Shown here: piece after piece, positions 1 through 8,541 of the stretch
Position numbering within the stretch: the first letter of the stretch is position 1
Layout of the letters: each line of letters starts with the position of its first letter
Assembly: GCA_029560875.1 (NCBI GenBank)
Contig: JAKQKB010000214.1
Span: forward strand, 1-60,158
DNA length: 60,158 bases
Reading direction: 5' to 3'
Origin: Bacteroidota bacterium
Lineage (GTDB): Bacteria > Bacteroidota > Bacteroidia > Bacteroidales > Tenuifilaceae
Program-made: the position numbers and the translations under genes
The notes under the pieces: generated by a model
Databases searched by the model: none
What the model saw: only the letters and a program-made list of their open reading frames with translations
Told to the model about the DNA's origin: nothing

Positions 1-1
1 A

Positions 2-73
2 TTGAAAAGCGAGGGAGAGCGTTTTGTTGTAAACTATTTCGATTTAGCTGAAAAATTCAGAAAAATGAGTTAG
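2..73 (+). CDS. 3' end of an unidentified gene (partial)
   Basis: An open frame enters from the left edge and ends at a TAG at 71-73, leaving 23 C-terminal residues (ending DLAEKFRKMS). The codons look ordinary, and a strong plus-strand terminator follows 34 bases later, which supports a real gene end. The fragment is too short to name a family. A second reading frame also stops nearby, so the assignment rests mainly on the terminator context. Confidence 0.45.
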   Translation: MKSEGERFVVNYFDLAEKFRKMS

Positions 74-107
74 TATTTCATTCTTTGTTTGGATTGGTAG
101 TGGTTCG

Positions 108-135
108 CCCGAGGTTCATCGCCTCGGGTTTTTTT
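108..135 (+). terminator. Rho-independent terminator
   Basis: A perfect 7-bp GC-rich stem CCCGAGG/CCTCGGG (108-114 with 122-128), a 7-base loop and a run of seven T follow. It closes the gene that ends at 73. Confidence 0.9.
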
Positions 136-230
136 ATGCCTTTTAGTTGTAGTGCTTTCAAGTTATCAACAAAATAATTCAAACGGTCGTTCAATTATTT
201 GTAAGGTGTCAATACGGGTGGCACTTGCTA

Positions 231-263
231 AAAATGAAAAAGGCTCTCATTTCTGAAAGCCTT
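231..263 (-). terminator. Terminator of the tRNA-Met transcript
   Basis: AAGGCT (240-245) pairs with AGCCTT (258-263), extended by TCA/TGA around a TTTC loop after one mismatch. Read on the minus strand it is followed by a T-rich tract (A-rich on the plus strand at 231-240). It lies 12 bases past the tRNA 3' end. Confidence 0.75.
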
Positions 264-275
264 ATTTTTCTTGGG

Positions 276-349
276 TAGCGAGAGGCGGGATTGAACCGCC
301 GACCTCATGATTATGAATCATGCGCTCTAACCAGCTGAGCTACCTCGCC
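276..349 (-). tRNA. tRNA-Met (anticodon CAT), elongator type
   Basis: The minus strand folds as a complete 74-nt tRNA: acceptor GGCGAGG/TCTCGCT with discriminator A, D-stem GCTC/GAGC, anticodon stem CATGA/TCATG with loop TTCATAA (anticodon at 313-315), and T-arm GGCGG-TTCAATC-CCGCC. The anticodon stem lacks the three G:C pairs of initiator tRNA, so this is the elongator. The first and last acceptor pairs are G:U. CCA is not encoded (genomic CCC follows the discriminator). A CAT anticodon modified to lysidine (tRNA-Ile2) is the alternative; body identity elements were not checked. Confidence 0.93.
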
Positions 350-364
350 ATCGGTTTAGCGGTG

Positions 365-395
365 CAAAAGTATAAAATAATTTTTTACCACCAAA
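365..395 (-). promoter_or_regulatory. Bacteroidota promoter for tRNA-Met
   Basis: On the minus strand TTTG (392-395) is followed after 19 bases by TACTTTTG (365-372), an exact match to the phylum's TTTG / TAnnTTTG pattern. The predicted start lies roughly 10 bases upstream of the mature tRNA 5' end at 349. Confidence 0.8.
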
Positions 396-536
396 TAACG
401 TTATAGTAAAAACTGAAAAAGTTTGGTCTAATTGTTGGATATTAACAACCGCTGTTAATAAATAACTAATTGAAAAACAATTGAAATCTGATATAAAATA
501 ATATATTGCATTAAGTTAAATAAAAAATTATTAGCC

Positions 537-932
537 ATGAACGTAGATGTGAAGGTTGCGAGCAAAGTAGAACTGGAGTACACAGTCAATTCATCCGCCA
601 ATATAGTTTTTCAGCGGTTGTGCACGCCTCATGGACTATCGGAATGGTTTGCCGATGATGTGAACCTCCGTGGAAATGTTTTTACATTTATTTGGGACGA
701 TACAACCCGTGAAGCAGAACTGATAGAGCGTAAGGAAAATAAATTTGTTAAATTCCGCTGGGTAGATTCCGACGATTCAACCCATTTCACCTTTAAACTT
801 TTAAAGGACGACATAACCGGAGAGCTTTCGCTTATTGTAACCGAAGAAATAGAAGATGAGGATGATGCTCAGGAAACTATCTCGCTATGGAATCATCAAA
901 TTAGCGAGTTAAAAAGAGTTATTGGAGCATAA
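537..932 (+). CDS. START-like (SRPBCC) domain protein
   Basis: This 131-residue protein is short, acidic and lacks a signal peptide or membrane segment, so it should be cytoplasmic. The region from about residue 12 to the C-terminus, including 'FQRLCTPHGLSEWFADDV', is typical of the START/AHSA1-like fold with a hydrophobic ligand pocket. The C-terminus 'ISLWNHQISELKRVIG' matches the long closing helix of that fold. Bacteroidota genomes commonly carry this small protein beside an LptF/G-type permease, as here. Its ligand is unknown. The ATG at 537 is the only convincing start. Family is inferred from the pattern only. Confidence 0.8.
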   Translation: MNVDVKVASKVELEYTVNSSANIVFQRLCTPHGLSEWFADDVNLRGNVFTFIWDDTTREAELIERKENKFVKFRWVDSDDSTHFTFKLLKDDITGELSLIVTEEIEDEDDAQETISLWNHQISELKRVIGA

Positions 933-958
933 CCTTTATTGCTTAATCCGCTTTACTT

Positions 959-997
959 ATTGGAAAAACCATTACATTTGCCTATGCTTTTTCCAAT
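959..997 (+). promoter_or_regulatory. Promoter -7 element inside a 10-bp dyad upstream of the LptF/G-type gene
   Basis: ATTGGAAAAA (959-968) and TTTTTCCAAT (988-997) form a perfect 10-bp inverted repeat. The spacer holds TACATTTG (973-980), a full match to the phylum -7 element, with a TTT 18 bases upstream. The expected start near 986 leaves a leader of about 24 bases before the GTG at 1010. The dyad may be an operator, or the stem may weakly terminate the upstream gene. Confidence 0.45.
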
Positions 998-1009
998 AAA
1001 TTTATTTTT

Positions 1010-2488
1010 GTGAAAACACTTCATCGGTTTATTCTTAAATCCTACCTAGGTCCGCTAGTAATGACCTTCTTTATTTCTATGTTTATACTTCTGATGCAAT
1101 TCCTATGGAAGTATATCGACGACCTAGTTGGAAAAGGACTTGACGCTGACGTTATTGCCGAATTACTCCTATATGCCTCCGCAGGCCTAGTGCCAATGGC
1201 TCTTCCTTTAGCAACACTTTTGGCCTCGTTAATGACAATGGGCAACCTCGGGGAGAATAACGAACTTCTGGCCATGAAATCGGCTGGAATATCGCTTCCT
1301 AGAATAATGATTCCACTTATTTTCGTAACAATATTCATTAGCACTGGGGCATTCTTTTTTGCCAACAACGTACTCCCTTACACAAATCTCAAAATATCAA
1401 CCCTACTTTATTCCGTTAAACAACAAAAACCAGAACTAATAATTAAGGAAGGCGTTTTCACTAACCTTATTGAAGGTTACAGCATTAAGGTTGCCGATAA
1501 AGACCAAAAAACTAGCCTTTTAAAGAAAATTCTTATTTACGACCACAGCAACGACAAAGGAAACACTACGGTCACCTTTGCGGATTCAGGCTATATGAAA
1601 CCCACATCGGACCAACAATTCCTTGTTGCAACACTTTTCAACGGTTACACATACAAAGAGGTGACCGACAGTAAAACACCAAAAAAAAATCCTGAAAACA
1701 AATTCCCAGCACAAAAACAATCGTTTTCTAAGCAAGTCATTGTATTTGAACTTCGCGGCTTTGGACTACAACGAACCGATGAATCGTTCTTCAAGGATAG
1801 CTACCAGGTTTTAAACCTATCGCAACTTGGTAAAACTCGCGACTCACTATCCAACGCGCTTAACGATCAAGCAAAGGTATTCTCCAGAAACTTGCTTCAG
1901 AATAGCCTCATGCGTAACCATAATTGGCTCGACCGAAAAGAAGGTGTAGTGCCGACTTACAACTTAGATGCCGACTCTATCTACAATACTTACAACAAAT
2001 TGCAACAAACTGAAGTGATAGAAAGAGCGCTAGACTATGCACGTTCTTCAAAAAGTTACATAACGTCAACTAAGGAGGAATTCTTTTACAAGAAAAAGTA
2101 TATTGCACGGCATAGGGTTGAATGGAACCGAAAGTTCACCTTAGCCTTTGCCTGTTTTGTATTCTTTTTTATTGGAGCTCCACTTGGCGCTATTATCCGA
2201 AAAGGCGGCCTGGGCATGCCTGTTATCATATCGGTACTCTTTTTTATTATCTATTATATCATTACTATTACTGGAGAAAAGTTCGCTAAAGAACTTGTTT
2301 GGGATGTGCCAGCGGGTATGTGGCTGTCATCATTCATACTCTTACCTTTGGGTGTCTTTTTATCATACAAAGCCACAAACGACTCAGCCATTATGAATTC
2401 CGACTTCTACATTGAAAAGTTGAAGAAACTGATTCGGTTCAAGTCTAAAAATTCAAAAAATGTAAGCAGCAATAAAAACAATAGTTAA
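1010..2488 (+). CDS. LptF/LptG family (YjgP/YjgQ) permease
   Basis: This is an inner-membrane subunit of the lipopolysaccharide transporter, which with LptB extracts LPS and passes it towards LptC/A. The N-terminus 'LHRFILKSYLGPLVMTFF' and the next two membrane segments (about residues 15-35, 55-75 and 100-122) are characteristic. A long periplasmic jellyroll region (about 125-375) is followed by three more membrane segments (about 380-460). At 492 residues it is longer than the proteobacterial proteins (about 360), as is usual in Bacteroidota, where the periplasmic part is enlarged. Start is GTG at 1010. LptF versus LptG cannot be decided from this copy alone. The next gene begins 24 bases later, so cotranscription with the glycosyltransferases is likely. 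Confidence 0.92.
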   Translation: MKTLHRFILKSYLGPLVMTFFISMFILLMQFLWKYIDDLVGKGLDADVIAELLLYASAGLVPMALPLATLLASLMTMGNLGENNELLAMKSAGISLPRIMIPLIFVTIFISTGAFFFANNVLPYTNLKISTLLYSVKQQKPELIIKEGVFTNLIEGYSIKVADKDQKTSLLKKILIYDHSNDKGNTTVTFADSGYMKPTSDQQFLVATLFNGYTYKEVTDSKTPKKNPENKFPAQKQSFSKQVIVFELRGFGLQRTDESFFKDSYQVLNLSQLGKTRDSLSNALNDQAKVFSRNLLQNSLMRNHNWLDRKEGVVPTYNLDADSIYNTYNKLQQTEVIERALDYARSSKSYITSTKEEFFYKKKYIARHRVEWNRKFTLAFACFVFFFIGAPLGAIIRKGGLGMPVIISVLFFIIYYIITITGEKFAKELVWDVPAGMWLSSFILLPLGVFLSYKATNDSAIMNSDFYIEKLKKLIRFKSKNSKNVSSNKNNS

Positions 2489-2512
2489 TAAAACCAAAAA
2501 CCACTATTAGCT

Positions 2513-3736
2513 ATGAGAATTCTTGTTGTTGCCCATAAGCCGCCTTACCCTCCTGTTGATGGAGGTACATTAGCAACTCTAAATTTGTGCTTAGGATTGG
2601 CCAAGGCTGGCAATAATGTAACCGTGTTAACCCTAAGCACCCCTAAGCACCCAGGCTCCATGGAGCGGATTCCAGCAGAAGTTCATGCGTTAATCGATTT
2701 TGAGATTTTTCACATATTTCTTTCAAATAATATAGTCCGCTACATACTTAACCTTATCTTCACCCGTAAGCCATATAATATACAACGGTATTTAAGTCCC
2801 ACATTCAAAAGAATTATTCGCAGAACAATTAAGGAAAAAAACTTCGACGTGGTGCAGCTGGAGGGGTTGTACCTTATCTCATATGTCAATACCATTCGGA
2901 AAGATTTCGACGGGCCAATTGTTATGCGAGCTCACAATGTAGAACATCACATTTGGGAGAACTTAGCGGTTGAAGCCGATAATAAACTAAAAAAATGGTA
3001 CTTTAAACTACTTGCCCAAAGAATAGCTTCAATTGAAAAAAGAATCAACAAAAGTGTTGATGCCCTAGTTGCCATTAGCAACCCTGATAAAGATTGGTTT
3101 ACTAGCAACAACTTCCACAATCCTTCAATAACAATCCCTGCAGGCTACTTTCCTAATACAAAAGTCTTTGATACAGAACTTTACGAAAACCCAACAATAT
3201 GCTACATTGGTGCACTGGATTGGCTACCCAATACCGAAGGGCTTTTATGGTTTATTGATTGGGTATGGCCCAGAATTCAATCTGAGATACCGAATATTGA
3301 GTTCCATATTGCTGGCAGGAATGCACCCGAAGACTTAGCCGAAAGGCTGATAATTGAAAGAAACATTGTTTTCCATGGGCAAGTGGCCGACTCCGCCGAA
3401 TTCCTAAGCAAATTCCCTATTATGGTTGTTCCACTACTTTCGGGCGGTGGAATAAGGGTAAAGATAATTGAAGGAATGTTTCTGAGCAAAGCTATTATAG
3501 CAACGAATATAGCGGCAAAAGGAATTGAAGCCAACCATGGCGAGCATATCCTTATTGCAGATTCTCCTGAAGTTTTTGCCGCATCTGTATGCAACCTTAT
3601 CAAATCTACCGAAACCGTAAAAAGGATTGCGCAGGATGGGCAAAAATTTGCATTGGAAAACTACGATGCAATAAATCTTGCATCGAGGTTAACTCAATTC
3701 TACAATAATCTACTACAAAACAATCAACAGTTATAA
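2513..3736 (+). CDS. Glycosyltransferase, GT4-like (tandem copy 1)
   Basis: A 407-residue GT-B fold glycosyltransferase, soluble or peripheral. The N-terminal 'PPYPPVDGG' glycine-rich loop is followed by 'RAHNVEH' (about residue 144) in the acceptor domain. The C-terminal domain has 'GALDWLPNTEG', 'IAGRNAP' and 'LSGGGIRVKIIEGM', the last carrying the Glu of the nucleotide-sugar-binding EGM segment. It is most similar to its immediate neighbour at 3806 and resembles transferases of exopolysaccharide or cell-surface glycan pathways. Substrate cannot be told. It follows the permease gene by 24 bases. Confidence 0.88.
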   Translation: MRILVVAHKPPYPPVDGGTLATLNLCLGLAKAGNNVTVLTLSTPKHPGSMERIPAEVHALIDFEIFHIFLSNNIVRYILNLIFTRKPYNIQRYLSPTFKRIIRRTIKEKNFDVVQLEGLYLISYVNTIRKDFDGPIVMRAHNVEHHIWENLAVEADNKLKKWYFKLLAQRIASIEKRINKSVDALVAISNPDKDWFTSNNFHNPSITIPAGYFPNTKVFDTELYENPTICYIGALDWLPNTEGLLWFIDWVWPRIQSEIPNIEFHIAGRNAPEDLAERLIIERNIVFHGQVADSAEFLSKFPIMVVPLLSGGGIRVKIIEGMFLSKAIIATNIAAKGIEANHGEHILIADSPEVFAASVCNLIKSTETVKRIAQDGQKFALENYDAINLASRLTQFYNNLLQNNQQL

Positions 3737-3805
3737 ACACTTAGGACTTAACATCAAAAGACCGGCATTCACATAAGCAAAAAGGCCTTCTGAAACGATT
3801 ATAGA

Positions 3806-5032
3806 ATGAATATACTTGTACTTGCAAATAAAGTTCCGTATCCACCTAACGATGGTGGCGCTATTGCAACTATGAATATGATCCAAGGATTAACCAATGC
3901 AGGCGCAAGCATTAGCCTTTTGGCCATGAGCACTCCAAAGCATAAACGTTCCATTGCCAATGTCCCAATAAACATTAAGAATAAACTAAAAGTTGATATT
4001 GTAGATGTCGACACGAACATCAATTTAGCAAAAGTCATTATTAACTTAGTCTTTTCTAATGAACCCTATAATGCATCGCGATTTAAAAGCAAGGCATTTG
4101 AACGCAGACTTAAAGAGATACTAGCAAACAACACCTTTAGCATAGTACAGCTAGAAGGGGCATACCTTTACTACTATATTCCATTAATTCAAAAATATCA
4201 CAAAGGAAAGATTGCGCTTCGAGCTCATAACGTTGAGCATGAAATATGGCTTAGGGCATCAACCAATCAAAAAAACTTATTTAAAAAATGGTATTTTGGC
4301 ATTCTATCCAATCGAATTCGCGAAATGGAGTCAAGACTCATATCAAAAATCGATTTCCTTATACCAATAACAGACAGGGATTTCAGACTGTTTAAAAGTA
4401 TGGGGTATAATGGTGCATACCAAGTATCCCCTGTGGGCTACAAACTTAACAATGATGCAACTAATAGACAAGAAGAAAACGAAAGATACTCCATATTTCA
4501 TTTAGGTGGGCTAGATTGGCTACCAAATCAAGAGGGTATTATTTGGTTCTTAAATAATTGTTGGGAAGCAATACTCGAAGAATTACCTAGTGCACGTTTT
4601 TTTATTGCAGGACGCAACGCTCCCATAAATTTTATTAAAAAAATCCAGCGGTATACAGGTGTAGTTTATTGCGGAGAAATTAACGATTCTACAAACTTTA
4701 TTAGAACAAAAGGCATAATGATTGTGCCGATTCTGTCGGGGGGAGGCATGCGAGTTAAGATTGTTGAAGGTATGGCATTAGGAAAGGCAATAGTTAGCAC
4801 TCCAATTGGAGCAGAAGGTATTGGTGCCACTAATGGCTCCGAAATAATAATTGCCTCTAGCCCAGAAGAAATGTCAACAGCCTTAATCTCTTTACTGACA
4901 AACAACGAAAAGACCAGTCAAATCGGGAAGTTGGCACAGCAATTTGCCAAATTACACTTCAACAACGAAATAATTACGCAAAACCTACTATCATTCTACA
5001 TGCAACACACAATTAACGGTAAGGACTGTTAA
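3806..5032 (+). CDS. Glycosyltransferase, GT4-like (tandem copy 2)
   Basis: A 408-residue paralogue of the preceding gene with the same motif order: 'PYPPNDGG', 'VQLEG', 'RAHNVEH', 'GLDWLPNQEG', 'IAGRNAP' and 'LSGGGMRVKIVEGM'. The pair evidently arose by tandem duplication and then diverged widely in the N-terminal acceptor half, suggesting two consecutive sugar additions to one glycan. There is no membrane segment. The gap to copy 1 is 69 bases, with no clear terminator in it. Confidence 0.88.
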   Translation: MNILVLANKVPYPPNDGGAIATMNMIQGLTNAGASISLLAMSTPKHKRSIANVPINIKNKLKVDIVDVDTNINLAKVIINLVFSNEPYNASRFKSKAFERRLKEILANNTFSIVQLEGAYLYYYIPLIQKYHKGKIALRAHNVEHEIWLRASTNQKNLFKKWYFGILSNRIREMESRLISKIDFLIPITDRDFRLFKSMGYNGAYQVSPVGYKLNNDATNRQEENERYSIFHLGGLDWLPNQEGIIWFLNNCWEAILEELPSARFFIAGRNAPINFIKKIQRYTGVVYCGEINDSTNFIRTKGIMIVPILSGGGMRVKIVEGMALGKAIVSTPIGAEGIGATNGSEIIIASSPEEMSTALISLLTNNEKTSQIGKLAQQFAKLHFNNEIITQNLLSFYMQHTINGKDC

Positions 5033-5054
5033 CAAGACCACATTTTATTGGCAA

Positions 5055-5087
5055 TTGTAAAAAGGCAATTCTTTTTTAGTATTTTTG
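5055..5087 (+). promoter_or_regulatory. Possible promoter of the membrane GT2 gene
   Basis: TATTTTTG (5080-5087) fits TAnnTTTG exactly, but the nearest TTG (5055-5057) is 22 bases upstream, slightly long. The predicted transcription start near 5092 lies just before the ATG at 5102, which argues that translation starts there and not at the TTG at 5048. Confidence 0.4.
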
Positions 5088-5101
5088 TTACAAATATAAA
5101 A

Positions 5102-6268
5102 ATGGTGACCGCCTTATTTTTCACAGCTTTACTATTGTTAATCCACTCATACGTGCTTTACCCTGCACTTCTTTGGTTGCTTAAACCAAAACGAAAGCAT
5201 CCCTACAGCGCATTTTCATCGTTGGACTCGCTACCTTTTGTTTCAATAATTATGGCCGCACATAACGAGGATATGGTACTGGAACAAAAAATTGCCAGCA
5301 TAATGCAAACCAACTATCCTCACAATAATTTCGAAGTAATAATTGGTTCTGACTGCTCAACCGACAGAACTAACGAAATACTTCGAAAAGCATCAAACGC
5401 ATACCCAAATCTAAAATTTACTATATTTAGTAAAAGGCAAGGCAAGGTTACAATCATAAATGAATTAGCCAACAATGCTGTTGGCGAAGTATTAATATCA
5501 ACGGACGCCAATGTTATTTTCAATGAATCAACAATATTCGAATTAGTTAAATACTTTAAAGACAAAACTATTGGCCTTGTTGATTCAAGAATGATAAATA
5601 AAGGATTAAAAAAAACAGGAATATCCATACAGGAAAGCACCTATATAAACCAGGAAATAATGATAAAACACCGAGAAGGTGCTATTTGGGGTGCAATGAT
5701 TGGCCCTATGGGAGGGTGCTACGCAATTCGTAAAGAACTTTACACTTCACCTCCAGCCAATTTTCTTGTTGATGACTTCTACATAGGAATGAAAGTGCTG
5801 GAAAAAGGGAAAAAGTGCATAAACAACCTAAATGCACTGGTAGTAGAGGATGTTTCAAACAGCATTTACCAAGAATTTAAACGAAAGGTTCGAATTGCAA
5901 CAGGAAACTTTCAAAACATAAAAGAATTTCGACATCTTCTTTGGCCCCCATACAACCCTATAGCCTTCGCATTTTTATCGCACAAAGCAATCCGATGGTT
6001 TGGACCAATCCTGATTCTCTGCATCTTCACAACAAGCCTTATTTTATCTTTCGGCACTATTTTTTTTATCCCTTTAGCAATAACTATACTTTCAATAATT
6101 CTATTACCATTAATCGATATTTTTTTGAAGATTTTTAACGTACATGTTTTACCTTTGCGCTTTGCAACCCACTTTTTAATTACGAATTTTGCCCTGCTAG
6201 TTGGGCTTATTAAATATCTAAAAGGAGTACAAAACAATGTTTGGCAACCAACCCCACGAAATCAGTAA
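5102..6268 (+). CDS. Membrane-anchored family 2 glycosyltransferase
   Basis: This predicted inner-membrane GT-A enzyme has an N-terminal membrane helix (about residues 2-26), a cytoplasmic GT2 domain beginning '[10 protein letters not shown]', the sugar-nucleotide segment 'ISTDANVIF' in place of a classic DxD, the acidic 'LVDDFYIG', and '[10 protein letters not shown]' where processive enzymes have the QxxRW region. Three more membrane segments close the protein. This architecture resembles hyaluronan/cellulose synthase-like enzymes, so polymer synthesis or export at the membrane is possible. I chose ATG 5102 over TTG 5048 because the helix starts there and a promoter-like element lies between. 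The 3' end overlaps ribBA by 32 bases. Confidence 0.85.
   Translation: MVTALFFTALLLLIHSYVLYPALLWLLKPKRKHPYSAFSSLDSLPFVSIIMAAHNEDMVLEQKIASIMQTNYPHNNFEVIIGSDCSTDRTNEILRKASNAYPNLKFTIFSKRQGKVTIINELANNAVGEVLISTDANVIFNESTIFELVKYFKDKTIGLVDSRMINKGLKKTGISIQESTYINQEIMIKHREGAIWGAMIGPMGGCYAIRKELYTSPPANFLVDDFYIGMKVLEKGKKCINNLNALVVEDVSNSIYQEFKRKVRIATGNFQNIKEFRHLLWPPYNPIAFAFLSHKAIRWFGPILILCIFTTSLILSFGTIFFIPLAITILSIILLPLIDIFLKIFNVHVLPLRFATHFLITNFALLVGLIKYLKGVQNNVWQPTPRNQ
6221..6227 (+). promoter_or_regulatory. Strong ribosome binding site of ribBA
   Basis: AAAGGAG lies 9 bases before the ATG at 6237, inside the coding end of the upstream glycosyltransferase. Clear Shine-Dalgarno sites are infrequent in this phylum. 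It confirms the overlapping start and suggests translational coupling. Confidence 0.65.
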
Positions 6269-7475
6269 GTTAAACACCATTGACGAGGCTATTTCCGACC
6301 TCAAAGCTGGCAAAATCATCATTGTTGTTGATGATGAGGATAGAGAAAACGAGGGCGATTTCATAACTGCCGCAGAGTTAATTACTCCAGAAGTAATTAA
6401 CTTCATGGCAATTCATGGTCGTGGATTGATTTGCGCATCGTTACCCGAAAAGCGTTGCGATGAACTTGAACTAGAATTAATGGTTGGCCGTAATACGGCA
6501 TTGCATCATACGGCCTTTACTGTTTCAGTCGACTTACTGGGGCATGGTTGCACTACAGGAATTTCCGCTTCCGATAGAGCAAAAACAATAAAAGCGCTAG
6601 TTGATAAAAAAACGAAACCAGAGGACTTAGCACGTCCCGGCCATATATTCCCTTTAAGAGCTAAGGATAAAGGCGTTTTACGTCGCCCAGGGCATACCGA
6701 AGCTGGCGTTGACCTTACTAGGCTAGCAGGCCTTACTCCTGGTGCAGTTTTGGTTGAAATTATGAACGACGATGGAACCATGGCTCGTTTACCTCAACTT
6801 ATGCTTATTGCCGAGAAATTCAACCTTAAAATTATCTCCATAAAAGATTTAATTGCACACCTGCTTCGCTCCGAGAGTATTATTGAGAAAGGTGTTCAAG
6901 TGTCGCTACCAACTGAGTTTGGCGATTTTAAACTAATTCCATTCCGTCAAAAATCGAACGGACTGGAACACGTTGCCCTAATTAAAGGTGAATGGGAAAA
7001 GGAGGAAAGTATACTTGTACGCGTCCACTCATCATGCGTAACTGGCGACATTTTCGGGTCGTACCGCTGCGATTGTGGCCCTCAACTCCACGAGGCTATG
7101 CGCATGATTGACAATGCAGGCAAGGGTGTTTTGGTTTACCTAAACCAGGAAGGAAGAGGCATTGGATTGTTTAATAAGATTCATGCCTACAAATTACAGG
7201 AAGAAGGCCTTGATACAGTTGAGGCAAACATTGAACTTGGGTTTCAAGACGATGAACGCGATTACGGCGTTGGTGCTAGCATCCTCCGCGAAGTTGGCGT
7301 TTGCAACATGCGACTAATCACCAACAACCCTAAAAAAATGAAAGGATTAGAGGGCTATGGTCTTCATGTTACCGAAAACATTCCCATTGTTATACCCCCA
7401 AATTCATTCAACGAGTTCTACCTTAAGACTAAGCATGAGAAGATGGGGCATATCAACCTGTTTAAGCATAAGTAG
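6237..7475 (+). CDS. ribBA: RibBA: 3,4-dihydroxy-2-butanone-4-phosphate synthase / GTP cyclohydrolase II
   Basis: A bifunctional riboflavin biosynthesis enzyme of 412 residues. The N-terminal RibB half (about 1-210) turns ribulose 5-phosphate into the four-carbon unit and carries '[12 protein letters not shown]'. The C-terminal RibA half (about 215-405) opens GTP and carries the zinc cysteines in '[17 protein letters not shown]' and the 'NQEGRGIGL' motif. Both active-site sets look complete. It overlaps the glycosyltransferase gene by 32 bases, so it is probably in that operon. I see no convincing FMN riboswitch upstream. ribF, the next step after riboflavin, is in this window at 35151. Confidence 0.96.
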   Translation: MFGNQPHEISKLNTIDEAISDLKAGKIIIVVDDEDRENEGDFITAAELITPEVINFMAIHGRGLICASLPEKRCDELELELMVGRNTALHHTAFTVSVDLLGHGCTTGISASDRAKTIKALVDKKTKPEDLARPGHIFPLRAKDKGVLRRPGHTEAGVDLTRLAGLTPGAVLVEIMNDDGTMARLPQLMLIAEKFNLKIISIKDLIAHLLRSESIIEKGVQVSLPTEFGDFKLIPFRQKSNGLEHVALIKGEWEKEESILVRVHSSCVTGDIFGSYRCDCGPQLHEAMRMIDNAGKGVLVYLNQEGRGIGLFNKIHAYKLQEEGLDTVEANIELGFQDDERDYGVGASILREVGVCNMRLITNNPKKMKGLEGYGLHVTENIPIVIPPNSFNEFYLKTKHEKMGHINLFKHK

Positions 7476-7572
7476 CATAGAGAATTAGTTAATGAGAAAA
7501 TAGGTCAATGATAACTTATTTACTCATTTACCTATTCATCCAATCACTTAGTAACTAATAAACCTAATCAAA

Positions 7573-8541
7573 ATGACCTCGCCTCGAATAGTTTATATGG
7601 GAACGCCAGACTTTGCCGTTGAGCCTTTAAAAGCAATTGTTGATGCTGGCTACAATGTAGTTGCTGTTGTAACTGTTCCCGATAAACCTGTAGGACGTGG
7701 GCAGAAACTACAATCGTCACCAGTAAAGCAATATGCAGAGGAAAAAGGTTTGCTAGTGCTTCAACCCGAAAAACTCCGAAACGAGGATTTTGTTAATCAA
7801 CTCAAGGAGTTGAATCCTGATATTGCGGTTGTGGTTGCATTCAGGATGCTACCCGAAACTGTGTGGAGTTTGCCAAAAATAGGCACATTTAACCTACACG
7901 CATCGTTACTGCCACAGTACAGAGGCGCTGCGCCTATAAACTGGGCTGTAATTAATGGCGAGAAGAAAACAGGGCTCACCACATTCCTCCTCGACAAGGA
8001 GATTGACACAGGAAATATTATAGACCAACTGGAGGTTCTAATTGACGAAAACGAAACTGCTGGCGAACTTCACGACAAACTAATGCTCCTTGGCGGTTCA
8101 ATGGTTGTGAAAACCATTCAAAAGTTAGCAGAAGGAAACTACACCCCTACCCCACAAAAGAATTTGGCTGTGGGAGAACTAAAAGCCGCACCAAAAATTT
8201 TCAAAGAAACCTGTAAGGTTGACTGGGGCAAATCCTATATTCAAGTTCACAACTTTATTCGCGGATTAAGTCCATACCCTGCAGCTTGGAGCGAGATGGT
8301 TGTATCTGTTGATGGCGCTGAAAGTTTAATACCTGTAAAAATATTCAAAACATCAACAATAAATCAATCCACAAACAATGATTGTGGGTTCATCAAAACC
8401 GATGGAAAGAAATACTTACAGGTGACCTGTCAAGATGGCTTGGTAGATATACACACCATTCAGCAAGCAGGCAAAAAAGCCATGCAGATTGATGAATTCC
8501 TCAGGGGATGGCACAATGCCAAATTCCTACGAATGGTTTAA
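7573..8541 (+). CDS. fmt: Methionyl-tRNA formyltransferase
   Basis: Formylates the amino group of initiator Met-tRNA using 10-formyltetrahydrofolate. The 322-residue length is normal. The N-terminal 'VYMGTPDFAVEPL', the hallmark 'HASLLPQYRGAAPINWAV' (catalytic Asn/His region) and 'GLTTFLLDKEIDTGNI' are all present, followed by the C-terminal tRNA-binding domain from about residue 210. The 97-base gap upstream is AT-rich with no clear promoter. The stop codon directly abuts the stop of the convergent glucosaminidase gene with no base between. Confidence 0.96.
   Translation: MTSPRIVYMGTPDFAVEPLKAIVDAGYNVVAVVTVPDKPVGRGQKLQSSPVKQYAEEKGLLVLQPEKLRNEDFVNQLKELNPDIAVVVAFRMLPETVWSLPKIGTFNLHASLLPQYRGAAPINWAVINGEKKTGLTTFLLDKEIDTGNIIDQLEVLIDENETAGELHDKLMLLGGSMVVKTIQKLAEGNYTPTPQKNLAVGELKAAPKIFKETCKVDWGKSYIQVHNFIRGLSPYPAAWSEMVVSVDGAESLIPVKIFKTSTINQSTNNDCGFIKTDGKKYLQVTCQDGLVDIHTIQQAGKKAMQIDEFLRGWHNAKFLRMV

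Noticed and set aside
5048..5101. A TTG start that would extend the membrane GT2 by 18 residues
   Set aside because: The ATG at 5102 sits just before the membrane helix, and a TAnnTTTG element lies inside the extension.
7476..7572. Repeated AATGAG/CTCATT and AATAGGT/ACCTATT words upstream of fmt
   Set aside because: The words are in crossing order, do not fold into a simple hairpin, and look like a decayed low-complexity AT-rich repeat.
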